A DNA stretch of 64,000 bases from contig CAZDZY010000001.1 in assembly GCA_964510055.1 (NCBI GenBank), forward strand, positions 1 through 64,000, written 5' to 3'. Below, one piece after another: positions 42,563 through 50,240 of this stretch. The position numbers and the translations under genes are program-made. The notes under the pieces are model-generated. The model did not search any database. It was not told the origin of the DNA and saw nothing but the letters and a program-made list of their open reading frames with translations. Position 1 is the stretch's first letter, and each line of letters begins with the position of its first letter. Origin of the DNA: DTFZ01 sp964510055. GTDB taxonomy: Bacteria; Bacillota; Clostridia; Christensenellales; SZUA-584.

Positions 42563-43303
42563 ATGCCGGAAGTATTTTATTTATACCTTTTAGGGCATGT
42601 TATCGGGGATTTCTATTTTCAGACGCAGGCCATAGCCGAGCGGAAGCAGGAGGATATCAAGGCGGCCTTCGGCCACTGCCTCCTCTACTGGATCGCGATG
42701 CTGATTATTTCCATCCCGCTTTTCCTCGCCTGCCCTGCGGCAGGGGCTATCGCGTTTGCCGCGGCAGGGCTGGCGCATTTCGTCATCGACCTTATCAAGC
42801 ACGCGGCTGCGCGTAAAAATCCCGATTCATTTGCGGTATTTATTGCAGATCAGGCGCTGCATATCGCGGTGATAATCGCGGGCTCTTATGCGCTGCAGCA
42901 GCTTATTCCCGCTGACGGGATATCCGGCTTATTTGCCGGCCTTAATATATCTTACCTGACGACTGTAAAGCTGCTTATAGTGCTGGCCCTCGCGGGAAGG
43001 CCGGCGAATATAGCGTTTAAAAAACTCCTGAAAGCAGCCAAAGCTGAAGACAGGCTCGCCGACGCCGCCTCTGGGCTAAAGAACGCGGGGGCTGTCATAG
43101 GCACGCTTGAAAGGATAATTGTCTGCGTGATGTTCTTTCTCGGCGAATACGCCTCTATCGCTATAGTGCTGACCGCAAAATCAATAGCGCGGTATAACCG
43201 CCTGAAAACCGAGCCGAAGTTCGCGGAATATTACCTTATCGGCACCCTTTCCAGCATTACGTACGCGATACTTATTTCGATGCTATTCTTTCAGCCCGCA
43301 TAA
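42563..43303 (+). CDS. DUF3307 membrane protein, 246 aa
   Basis: About six membrane helices. The N-terminal YLYLLGHVIGDFYFQTQAIAERK is the DUF3307 hallmark, with FGHCLLYW and HFVIDLIKHAA after it, both carrying histidines and an aspartate within helices. It is encoded with SatD in many Firmicutes, suggesting a joint membrane-sensor and regulator function. AAAAGAGGTC precedes the ATG. Confidence 0.88.
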   Translation: MPEVFYLYLLGHVIGDFYFQTQAIAERKQEDIKAAFGHCLLYWIAMLIISIPLFLACPAAGAIAFAAAGLAHFVIDLIKHAAARKNPDSFAVFIADQALHIAVIIAGSYALQQLIPADGISGLFAGLNISYLTTVKLLIVLALAGRPANIAFKKLLKAAKAEDRLADAASGLKNAGAVIGTLERIIVCVMFFLGEYASIAIVLTAKSIARYNRLKTEPKFAEYYLIGTLSSITYAILISMLFFQPA

Positions 43304-43409
43304 TGATACAAGAATAAACAGCATTGATATTTTGCTCAACGTACTCTATTGACACAAGAGCTTACAGGAATAAAGAAAAAATTTTCAATAAAATCCAGGG
43401 AGGCTTTCC

Positions 43410-43598
43410 ATGGCTTGCGATAACACGAACGAGTGCGCATGCACATATCCATGCCCGAGGCATAAGAAATGCTGCGAATGCGTGGCCTACCACCGCAGGG
43501 CGGGCGAAGTGCCCGGCTGCTTCTTCTCGAAGCAGGGCGAAAAGACATACGACAGGTCAATAGAAAGCCTGTACCGGGACTGGCAGAAGAACAGATGA
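43410..43598 (+). CDS. Cysteine-rich small protein (DUF6485-like), 62 aa
   Basis: Seven cysteines in the first 40 residues (CDNTNECACTYPCPRHKKCCEC, shown in part by CACTYPCPRHKKCC and CECVAYHR) imply a zinc or iron-sulfur site. A GGGAGGC site precedes the ATG. The family is widespread in Clostridia and of unknown function. Confidence 0.8.
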   Translation: MACDNTNECACTYPCPRHKKCCECVAYHRRAGEVPGCFFSKQGEKTYDRSIESLYRDWQKNR

Positions 43599-43659
43599 CC
43601 CATAAAAACGGGCAGACCTTTCTTTTTCAGAAAAACCAGAGCCCTTAAGGAGTTATATA

Positions 43660-44235
43660 ATGCCTGTAAATATCATTATACTGATCATTGCAGCTGTGAT
43701 ATGGCTCACGGTTGAAGGGCGCCTGATGCTCCTTGAAAAAGCTCAGGCAAAGGGGACGACAAAGGCTGATCGTGTGACGAGGCTATTTAACTCCGTCTCG
43801 CTCGCACTGGCCCTGTCTTCGGTATGGCCCGCGCTCCTGCTGCCGTCGTTGCGGTTCAGCAGCAACGAGATATTGCTTATCACGCTGGCTGGAACTCTGA
43901 TTATATGCCTCGGATTCGGCCTGAGGCACTGGGCGATTAGCCTCCTCGGCAGGTATTTCAGAACGACGGTCGAGATCGAGGAAGGGCAGAAAGTCGTTCA
44001 GAAAGGGCCTTACAGGTTTATCCGGCATCCGTCCTACAGCGGAATAATACTGTTTTGCATCGGCTACGGCCTCGTGTCTCAAAACTGGCTTTCGCTTGCG
44101 CTTTGCGCCGTTCTGCCCGCCGCCGCTCTCGTCTACAGGATAAGCGTCGAAGAAGAAGAGATGGTAAACGTGATCGGAGCCGAGTATAAAGACTACCAGT
44201 CAAAAACGAAGAAGCTGATACCCGGCATATGGTAA
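43660..44235 (+). CDS. Isoprenylcysteine carboxyl methyltransferase-like membrane protein, 191 aa
   Basis: ICMT/PEMT-type integral membrane methyltransferase: about five helices, RYFRTTVEIEEGQKVVQKGPY and the SAM-binding FIRHPSYSG, and the C-terminal EEEEMVNVIGAEYKDY. Bacterial members are of uncertain substrate. TTAAGGAG precedes the ATG. Its stop lies 2 bp from that of the convergent GNAT gene, with no terminator between. Confidence 0.9.
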   Translation: MPVNIIILIIAAVIWLTVEGRLMLLEKAQAKGTTKADRVTRLFNSVSLALALSSVWPALLLPSLRFSSNEILLITLAGTLIICLGFGLRHWAISLLGRYFRTTVEIEEGQKVVQKGPYRFIRHPSYSGIILFCIGYGLVSQNWLSLALCAVLPAAALVYRISVEEEEMVNVIGAEYKDYQSKTKKLIPGIW

Positions 44236-44237
44236 TT

Positions 44238-44642
44238 CTATTGCTTGACTGGCCTTGCCATGAACCCGCCCTGCACCATTTCGAATCCGTACTGCTCATA
44301 GAGCCCGTGCGCGTCTTTAGTGCCGAGTATGCCCCGCAGCCCGGCAAGCTCGCCTGAATTCACGACGTATTCAACAAGGGCTTTTCCTAGGCCGCGCCCG
44401 CGGTGCTCCTCGTCTATTATAACGTCACAAAGCCAGTAAATAGTGGCATGGTCCGTGACGGCGCGCGCGAACCCGACCTGCTTTCCTTCCTTATACACGC
44501 CGAAGCACAGCGAATTCTCTATCGAGCGCCGTATCGCCTCGCGCGGCCTGTCTTTGGCCCAGTAGCTTGACGATAATAGTTTGCATACGCAGTCAATGTC
44601 GAGCATTGATTTATCGCTGTTTATCTTATACCCGTTTTCCAT
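44238..44642 (-). CDS. GNAT N-acetyltransferase, 134 aa
   Basis: The acetyl-CoA binding motif A reads VIIDEEHRGRGLGKALVEYV, followed by a typical C-terminal GTKDAHGLYEQYGFEMVQGG. Substrate unknown. It is one of two GNAT genes in a strip of detoxification-like genes. Confidence 0.9.
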   Translation of the reverse strand: MENGYKINSDKSMLDIDCVCKLLSSSYWAKDRPREAIRRSIENSLCFGVYKEGKQVGFARAVTDHATIYWLCDVIIDEEHRGRGLGKALVEYVVNSGELAGLRGILGTKDAHGLYEQYGFEMVQGGFMARPVKQ

Positions 44643-44670
44643 GTCCAGTTATAACTTCCTTGAAATTGTT

Positions 44671-45294
44671 CTATATCTTATTAATGTAAGCATAAATACT
44701 TCCGCATGTTTCTGTAAGTATCCTTAGATCTTCTTTATAGCCGCCCTTTTCCATGCTGTGGTCTGCGCCCTCGATAGTTATCAGCTTTATACCTTTGAGT
44801 TCTGATATTTCGGTTAAATGTTCATTCTTAAAAACCTTATCCTTTGTGCCGACTGCGACCATGCATTCCGTTTGCTTTATAACGCTTATGCATTCGGGCA
44901 GCGGAGTCAGAAATACATGCCGCTGCGGGTAATCTGAAAACTCATTCTTTAAATACGTTTGTACAAGCGTTCCGAGACTTTTTCCGATAAACAGTATCTC
45001 GTTGTAACGCTTCTCTTTGAGGCATATATCAATTGCCTCTTTTGTCTCTTTAATAAGATGAGCAAATGAATCTTTATCGGGAACAAACTCCCCGCCGCCT
45101 CTTTGAAATCCGTACTCGACGGCCAGAGCGTCGTATCCCGCTTCGAGTGCTATATTGAGCGGATAATAAAGAAACGGCGCCATATTCGTATACCGCTGCC
45201 CCGGCAGTATTACGGCTAATCTTTCGCTGCCTGCAGCTATATATTCATTTTTTGCCGTACCCCAGTAAGACGATATCTTAATATATCTTTCCAT
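44671..45294 (-). CDS. Alpha/beta hydrolase-like protein, 207 aa
   Basis: Nucleophile elbow GKSLG (Ser), preceded by a typical strand ILFI, and candidate acid/His residues in VAVGTKDKVF and EGADHSMEKGG. The order fits an alpha/beta hydrolase without a lid domain. The start matches MERYIKISSYWG; ribosome binding site is weak. Substrate unknown. Confidence 0.8.
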   Translation of the reverse strand: MERYIKISSYWGTAKNEYIAAGSERLAVILPGQRYTNMAPFLYYPLNIALEAGYDALAVEYGFQRGGGEFVPDKDSFAHLIKETKEAIDICLKEKRYNEILFIGKSLGTLVQTYLKNEFSDYPQRHVFLTPLPECISVIKQTECMVAVGTKDKVFKNEHLTEISELKGIKLITIEGADHSMEKGGYKEDLRILTETCGSIYAYINKI

Positions 45295-45346
45295 TGCAGT
45301 CTGTCCTTCCGGCCGTTGGTTTTAAGCGTTACTGCTACTTATAGTA

Positions 45347-45955
45347 TTATTCCTGGTTCTCCTCCTCATTGCTGCTTTTATAGTTTACAACCGGGTGCGC
45401 AGTCTCCCACTCTTCTTTCAGTATGGCGTACTGCTTTACATCCCAGAACCTGCCCTTAACGAACACCCTTTGCCTCGCAGTGCCCTCATACTTCATGCCG
45501 CATTTCTCCATCACTTTCCCCGAATTCTCATTGGGCGCGAAGTGGCAGCTTTCTATGCGGTTCATTCCCATTTCCTCGAATGCGAACTGAAGTATCCTCC
45601 CTGCCGCCTCGGGCATATATCCCCTGCCCCAGCAATCACGCGAGAGCACATAGCCTACTTCCGCGCGCCGGTTCCTTAAATCGAACCACGGGAACCCTAT
45701 GGTCCCGATGAGCTTGCCCGTTTCCTTGAGTATTATGCCCCACTCGCCCGCGTCGCCGTTGTCGTAACGCCCCATAGTAAAACGCAGAAAGTTCTCGCTG
45801 TCCGCTACGGAAGAGTGGGTTTCCCACAACAGGTATTTCGTCACTTCCGGGTCCGACGAATACGCGAATATATCCTCCGCGTCGGTAAATTTCAGTTTCC
45901 GCAGTATCAGCCTCACCGTCCCGAGACGGGGGTTACCGTTAAATATTGAGCTCAT
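45347..45955 (-). CDS. GNAT N-acetyltransferase, RimJ/RimL type, 202 aa
   Basis: LRKLKFTDAEDIFAYSSDPEVTKYL at the N-terminus, GTIGFPWFDLRNRRAEVGYVL and the acetyl-CoA loop RDCWGRGYMPEA, then MNRIESCHFAPNENSGKVMEKCGM. These are the blocks of the RimJ/RimL branch, which acetylates ribosomal protein termini or other amines including drugs. The AAGGAAG site precedes the ATG. Confidence 0.92.
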   Translation of the reverse strand: MSSIFNGNPRLGTVRLILRKLKFTDAEDIFAYSSDPEVTKYLLWETHSSVADSENFLRFTMGRYDNGDAGEWGIILKETGKLIGTIGFPWFDLRNRRAEVGYVLSRDCWGRGYMPEAAGRILQFAFEEMGMNRIESCHFAPNENSGKVMEKCGMKYEGTARQRVFVKGRFWDVKQYAILKEEWETAHPVVNYKSSNEEENQE

Positions 45956-46048
45956 ACCGTCTTCCTTCCTTATTTATCATAATATCGTATTTTTCCCATA
46001 CCTCTGCGTGATAGCATCAACGCATCCGCTGCTTCTGTGATAATGCCG

Positions 46049-46738
46049 CTATTTTACCGCCATATATACCGCGTAATTATAATACTTCCAGATTACATCC
46101 ACCGATGAAAATCCCGCAGCTTTTAGCATTTCAAAATGCTTCATGAGCGGCGCGGGCCTGTCTTCGTGGTAGTACTTCTGTACCCATTTGCCCTCCGCCT
46201 CTTCCCTGCCTACGTTATTCGACATGAACTCAATCCACTTCTCCATAAACCGCTGTTGGAGCCGGGTTGTCGAAGCGAGGACCGTATCCGCATTTACGAG
46301 GACTCCGCCTTTTTTAAGCCCTGAGTATATCTTCTTATAGAATCCTGACTTATCTTCATCCGTTTCGAGGTGATGAAGCGCCAGCGAGGATACCGCTGCG
46401 TCGTATTGTTCGGGGAATTCGAAGTTTGAAAAATCAGCTTTTATAAAAACGGTATCCGGCGCATTCCCGAGTTTTGTCTCCGCCATCTTAAGCATCCCCT
46501 CGGCTATGTCGAGGCAGGTAAGCCTGGCTTTCGGGTAAGCGTCTTTTACCGCACCCGCAATAGTCCCTGTGCCGCAGCCCAAGTCGATCACGCTTATTTC
46601 TCCGCCGCGCTCATATGGCAGCGCGTCAACTAAGGCCTCTACCATCTGCGGATAATATGGTATCAGCTTTATTATGATTCCGTCAAACTCGCGCGCTTCT
46701 TCCTCGAAATGCTGCTTGACGTCTTCCATGCGGCCCAT
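46049..46738 (-). CDS. Class I SAM-dependent methyltransferase, 229 aa
   Basis: SAM-binding motif I is VIDLGCGTGTIAG, with LTCLDIAEGMLKMAE after it and the post-motif AAVSSLALHHLE. The C-terminus (KWIEFMSNNVGREEAE) suggests a small-molecule methyltransferase rather than an rRNA enzyme, but substrate cannot be fixed. I start at 46738 because AGGAGGA lies 9 bp upstream; the extra 14 codons of the open frame overlap the terminator tail. Directly upstream are an intrinsic terminator, a competing helix and a 26-codon leader ORF behind a perfect -35 box, so expression is probably controlled by attenuation. Confidence 0.93.
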   Translation of the reverse strand: MGRMEDVKQHFEEEAREFDGIIIKLIPYYPQMVEALVDALPYERGGEISVIDLGCGTGTIAGAVKDAYPKARLTCLDIAEGMLKMAETKLGNAPDTVFIKADFSNFEFPEQYDAAVSSLALHHLETDEDKSGFYKKIYSGLKKGGVLVNADTVLASTTRLQQRFMEKWIEFMSNNVGREEAEGKWVQKYYHEDRPAPLMKHFEMLKAAGFSSVDVIWKYYNYAVYMAVK

Positions 46739-46760
46739 TTTCTTTGTTCCTCCTATAAAA

Positions 46761-46814
46761 TAAAAACCCGGCAAAGTCATATGCGACTCCGCGGGTCCCG
46801 GCTTAAAAACGCGG
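46761..46814 (-). promoter_or_regulatory. Terminator/antiterminator in the methyltransferase leader
   Basis: Minus-strand stem from CCCGCGGAGTC to GACTTTGCCGGG with a GCATAT loop, followed by TTTTTATTTT and then the AGGAGGA site of the gene, so it would end transcription just before the gene. Upstream, CCGCG (46814-46810) can pair with CGCGG (46793-46789), which is part of the terminator 5' arm, giving a mutually exclusive antiterminator. CCGCG lies in the last codons of the leader ORF. Confidence 0.75.
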
Positions 46815-46883
46815 TTCTTCTGGCGGCTTTGCCCCTGTGCAGCTCAATGTTTCCCCGGAAAGAGACTTAGCTCTAATGCACAT
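46803..46883 (-). CDS. Leader ORF of the methyltransferase, 26 aa
   Basis: ATG-started frame beginning MCIRAKSL and ending PEEPRF-stop. The ATG lies about 6 nt after the predicted start of transcription, so the message would be nearly leaderless. Its last codons contain the 5' arm of the antiterminator, so ribosome position would decide termination. Not a recognised leader peptide. Confidence 0.6.
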   Translation of the reverse strand: MCIRAKSLSGETLSCTGAKPPEEPRF

Positions 46884-46895
46884 TCACTTTGTGTT

Positions 46896-46925
46896 ATTAT
46901 TGCATAAGGTAACAACAAATGTCAA
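46896..46925 (-). promoter_or_regulatory. Promoter of the methyltransferase leader
   Basis: Perfect TTGACA (46925-46920), spacer 18 bp, AATAAT (46901-46896). Shares TGCAATAATAA around the -10 box with the promoter at 47889-47918. Confidence 0.75.
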
Positions 46926-46975
46926 GGGCTGAGCGCTACCGGAGGCTGCCGCCCCTGGTACAATTTATATTTTCT

Positions 46976-47787
46976 TCACGTGCCGCTTTTCACCTGTCCC
47001 TCTATCCCGTCCAGATATTCGGCGGCGTATTTCTCCGCTTCCGCGCGCCTTACTGCCGCCCTGGATTGATCTGCTCTCAGGCCATCGCGCAGTTCCCTGT
47101 AGAGCTTTATTATGTTTTTTATCGCTTTTACACAGCTCAGCGCGTCATGGCCGGCTACCGTATGTTTAAGCCGCGGCAAGTACTGCGGAGCGTCCGATTC
47201 TATCCTCCGCACTCCGCGGGGAAGGCAGCCGCTTTTAATCAGCGCCATCGGGCCTGTCACGGTCTGCCGCAGAAACGATATGGCTTCGATCGTCTCAAAA
47301 ATCTCATTCCTGCCTATCTTAGATGCGCAGTAATGTATCCATACCCAGAACCTGTCCTCTATCCACTGCATATCTGGTATCGGGAATTTCGGCTGCTCAG
47401 ATTTAAACTTCAGGGATATCTTATTATCTCTTTCCCAGAGTATGACCGGGTCTTCGACCCTATGGGAAATATCATCAATGATACGAATTTTAAATCTACA
47501 TGCAGCAGCGGCAGCCCGTACAGGCATATAAGAAGCCTTGGCTCCCCCACGTGCTCGCCTGTAAAAGAAGAAAGGAGATTGCCGAGCCTGCCCGCGATTT
47601 CCTGCCTTTCTTTTGATACCTGTTCCGTAAATTCCGGGTCCACTGCAATAACGAAATCGATATCCGAAAACTCGTCCATGCTGCCTGTAATATATGAACC
47701 CCCGGCTGCGGCGCCCATTATACGGTCATCCTTCTTAAATATTTCTATCGCGTTATCTATAAACGCCTGGTGTATTGACGGAACCAT
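46976..47787 (-). pseudogene. Nucleotidyltransferase with a 1-nt frameshift
   Basis: The 5' part has the nucleotidyltransferase active site GGSYITGSMDEFSDIDFVI (GS...DxD) and continues to HVDLKFVSL. Near 47476-47478 one base is missing: the protein goes on as DDISHRVEDPVILWERD in the other frame, followed by a helical C-terminal half to a stop at 46976, together about 270 residues. The family includes aminoglycoside/lincosamide-type and other resistance enzymes, but the substrate is not identifiable. The frameshift is not in a homopolymer. If it is a sequencing error, the gene is intact. It has its own attenuator-like leader. Confidence 0.8.
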
Positions 47788-47832
47788 CCGAAAACTCCTT
47801 TGCTCTACTTAAAGCTAAACCGGTCAATATAG

Positions 47833-47865
47833 AAAAACCCCGCGTGCTTTTACTGCTTAGCGAGG
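47833..47865 (-). terminator. Terminator in the nucleotidyltransferase leader
   Basis: CCTCGC pairs with GCGGGG (one T-G pair), followed by TTTTT. The left arm overlaps the last two sense codons of the leader ORF, so a ribosome held there would stop the terminator forming. It could also simply end the MATE transcript. Confidence 0.65.
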
Positions 47866-47877
47866 CCTAATCCACAT
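47857..47877 (-). CDS. Leader ORF of the nucleotidyltransferase, 6 aa
   Basis: Reads MWIRPR then stop. ATG lies about 5 nt after the predicted transcription start, as in the methyltransferase leader, which begins MCIR. No Shine-Dalgarno site. Confidence 0.45.
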   Translation of the reverse strand: MWIRPR

Positions 47878-47888
47878 TTTGCTTATTT

Positions 47889-47918
47889 ATTATTGCATGT
47901 GATTTAAGTAAGTGTCAA
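47889..47918 (-). promoter_or_regulatory. Promoter of the nucleotidyltransferase leader
   Basis: TTGACA (47918-47913), spacer 18 bp, AATAAT (47894-47889). The -35 box overlaps the MATE stop codon. Confidence 0.65.
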
Positions 47919-49369
47919 GAGTTCAGGGCTTCCGCTTCCGCGGCCTCTATCTGTTCTTCGCGGTTTTTGATCACCGACACCCATTTCACCCTTAATATCA
48001 GTATCGTCGTTATCAGGGCGGCTGTATAGTTCGAGAACAGGTTGCCCCAGAATACTGAATAATAGCCTAAGTACTGCTCCGTCGCGAGTATGAAGAGGTA
48101 TCTGAGCAGCCATATGCGAAGTATACTTGCCACGAGCGTGATACGTGTCCTGCCGAGGCCGACGAATGCCCCGAGCTGCACCATGCATACCCCGAAACCG
48201 ACAACAGAATAGATGTATATGTGCAGCGACTCATTTGCGACAGACAACACGCCGGGCTCTCGTGTAAACAGCACAGTGAGAGCCGGCGACAGCGGCACGA
48301 TGAGCGCTATCAGTATCACCGCCGAGATTGCGCTTAAAGCGCAGCCGGTCCAGCAGGATGACCGCGCCCTTGCCGGGTTGCCCGCGCCGACGTTCATGCT
48401 CACCATTGTCGTCACAGCCGCTGCGAAACATGAAGGCACGTTGAACGCTATATTCGTTATGCTGCTCGCTATGCCCTGGCCGTTGAGGACTGCGGTGCCG
48501 TATGCCTCTACCTCGTTGTTGATAAGAAAGAAACCTAAATACAGCATAACGTTGGCAGCCATCGAGGGCAGCCCTATCCGCACAATGTCTCTTATTACCT
48601 TCCAGTCAAACCGGAAACCGGCGAGCTTCAGCCTGTCGCTGCCCTTCTTTACGAAGAGCTCGAAATACATCCACACGGTTATTATAAAATTCGCCGCAAG
48701 CGACGCCATCGCGGCGCCAGCTATATCCCAATGCAGCACAGTTATAAACAATTCGTTGAATATGATCTTCAATAACAGCAGTATTACCATACGTACGAAC
48801 GTAGCTTCCGGTTTGCCGTTCGAATTCTTTATCGCGTTGTATATAGACTCGAGGAACGAAAACGGTATAACAAACGTATTGAGGGCGAGATACAGGAAAA
48901 CAGAATCTGATATCTCGGGGCTCACAAACTTTGATATGGGAAAAGCTACGGCGTAAAGCGCGGGAGCGAGCACAACGCCTAAGAGCGACGCGAATATGAC
49001 GAGCTGCGCCGATATCCTGCGCCCTTCTTCAAGGCTGCCTCTGCCGTTCGCCTGGCCTATGAGCGCCATGCCGGCTGAGCTTAAACCCTGAGCCAGCCCG
49101 ACTATAACTCCTATAATAGGCACGCAGTATGTAACCGCGCTCGCGGCTATCGTACCGGCGAAATTGTTTATGAACAGTGCGTCGATCATTGGTATTGCCG
49201 ACTGGACGACGCCCATCATCAGCGTCGGCAGCGAAAGCAAAAGTATTGTTTTAGGTATGGAACCGTTTATGATAAGTTCGCGTCTTTGCTGTGTGTTTTG
49301 TTTTAAGAAGCTAAAATTCATTTGTGTACGACTGACCAGCTTTGTTTGTATTGGCGTTAATGTATACAT
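47915..49369 (-). CDS. MATE-family multidrug/Na+ antiporter, 484 aa
   Basis: Twelve predicted helices in two homologous halves; MATE signatures include SAIPMIDALFINNFAG in helix 1, LAQGLSSAGMALIGQANGRG and the second-half GLPSMAANVMLYLGFFLINN. Exports organic cations or drugs using Na+ or H+. No ribosome binding site is seen for the first ATG (49369) or the internal one at codon 17. The promoter at 49384-49412 is close enough that the message may be leaderless. Confidence 0.93.
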   Translation of the reverse strand: MYTLTPIQTKLVSRTQMNFSFLKQNTQQRRELIINGSIPKTILLLSLPTLMMGVVQSAIPMIDALFINNFAGTIAASAVTYCVPIIGVIVGLAQGLSSAGMALIGQANGRGSLEEGRRISAQLVIFASLLGVVLAPALYAVAFPISKFVSPEISDSVFLYLALNTFVIPFSFLESIYNAIKNSNGKPEATFVRMVILLLLKIIFNELFITVLHWDIAGAAMASLAANFIITVWMYFELFVKKGSDRLKLAGFRFDWKVIRDIVRIGLPSMAANVMLYLGFFLINNEVEAYGTAVLNGQGIASSITNIAFNVPSCFAAAVTTMVSMNVGAGNPARARSSCWTGCALSAISAVILIALIVPLSPALTVLFTREPGVLSVANESLHIYIYSVVGFGVCMVQLGAFVGLGRTRITLVASILRIWLLRYLFILATEQYLGYYSVFWGNLFSNYTAALITTILILRVKWVSVIKNREEQIEAAEAEALNS

Positions 49370-49383
49370 TCAACAAACGTTAA

Positions 49384-49436
49384 TTATAGACCCATTGATT
49401 ATGAGGGTCAAGGAAAACCAATTGACCTATTGGTTT
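49384..49436 (-). promoter_or_regulatory. MATE promoter with adjoining 20-bp palindrome
   Basis: Minus strand TTGACC (49412-49407), 17 bp, TATAAT (49389-49384). Just upstream, AACCAAT-N6-ATTGGTT (49417-49436) is a perfect inverted repeat. A plus-strand promoter for the PAP2 gene is possible at TTGTAT (49440-49445) and TATAAT (49462-49467) with 16 bp between, so the palindrome sits between divergent promoters. Confidence 0.6.
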
Positions 49437-49504
49437 CTTTTGTATACGTTATATACAGGGGTATAATTTTTGTCCCGAAAATCACAGGTTTTTTATAGCA
49501 CCGG

Positions 49505-50146
49505 ATGCAAAAGATAATCTATATGAAGAATATAAACGTCTGGCTGCTCATGATACCCGTAATGCTTTTTATACTGCTTTCCGTCTTTATAGCGGCGGGC
49601 ATTACGTTCGGTTTCGAGAACTGGGCTTATACCGAAATCGCAGAGAAGATGTCCCCCGCCATGACGCAGGCCATGAAGCTGCTCACGCACCTGGGCGACC
49701 CGTGCGCCGTAACAGCATTTTGCCTGCTGCTCATCGTTATCCCCAAATCAAGACGGACTATCGCCCTTCCCGTTTCCGCCGCTGTAATACTGTCGTTCCT
49801 GCTCAATCTCGTACTCAAGGCTGCGTTTTCGCGCGAGCGCCCCGACGTATTGCGGCTCGTTAATGAATCAAGCTACAGTTTCCCGAGCGGCCACGCCATG
49901 ACAAATGCGACGCTGTATACGATGCTATCGCTGCTCTTATTGGAATTTATTAAGCCTATTCCGAAAAAAATCGCACTAGTCGTTTTATGCGCAGCCTTGG
50001 TGGTTACCATAGGTTTTACACGGCTGTACCTCGGCGTTCACTACGCGGGCGATATAATCGGCGGATGGATGATCGGTTTTGCGGTATCAGTGTTTGTCTG
50101 GTATCTATGGAAAAGAGCGCGCGTTCACGACGCGCCTCCCGGCTGA
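49505..50146 (+). CDS. PAP2-family membrane phosphatase, 213 aa
   Basis: Five to six helices with all three phosphatase motifs: KAAFSRERP, SFPSGHAMT and RLYLGVHYAGDIIGG. Members dephosphorylate undecaprenyl pyrophosphate or other lipid phosphates on the outer face of the membrane, and some give bacitracin resistance. No clear ribosome binding site; start uncertain by a few codons. Confidence 0.92.
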   Translation: MQKIIYMKNINVWLLMIPVMLFILLSVFIAAGITFGFENWAYTEIAEKMSPAMTQAMKLLTHLGDPCAVTAFCLLLIVIPKSRRTIALPVSAAVILSFLLNLVLKAAFSRERPDVLRLVNESSYSFPSGHAMTNATLYTMLSLLLLEFIKPIPKKIALVVLCAALVVTIGFTRLYLGVHYAGDIIGGWMIGFAVSVFVWYLWKRARVHDAPPG

Positions 50147-50240
50147 GAAGTTTTAATGGGGATATCATCCTGTATTTCAATCCCGTCGTAACGTCTTCAT
50201 TAACAATATTTTTACTATCCATACGCGATAAGTTTACTGT

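Noticed and set aside
46738..46890. T-box or known riboswitch (c-di-GMP-I) in the methyltransferase leader
   Set aside because: GAACCGCG resembles the T-box core and GCACAGGGGCAAAGCC resembles pieces of the c-di-GMP-I aptamer, but there is no stem I/specifier loop, no second aptamer half and the leader is too short. The region is instead explained as a coding leader ORF.
47915..49369. A third M-x-I-R leader before the MATE gene
   Set aside because: The MATE promoter is followed almost at once by the gene's own ATG, with no separate leader ORF or terminator.
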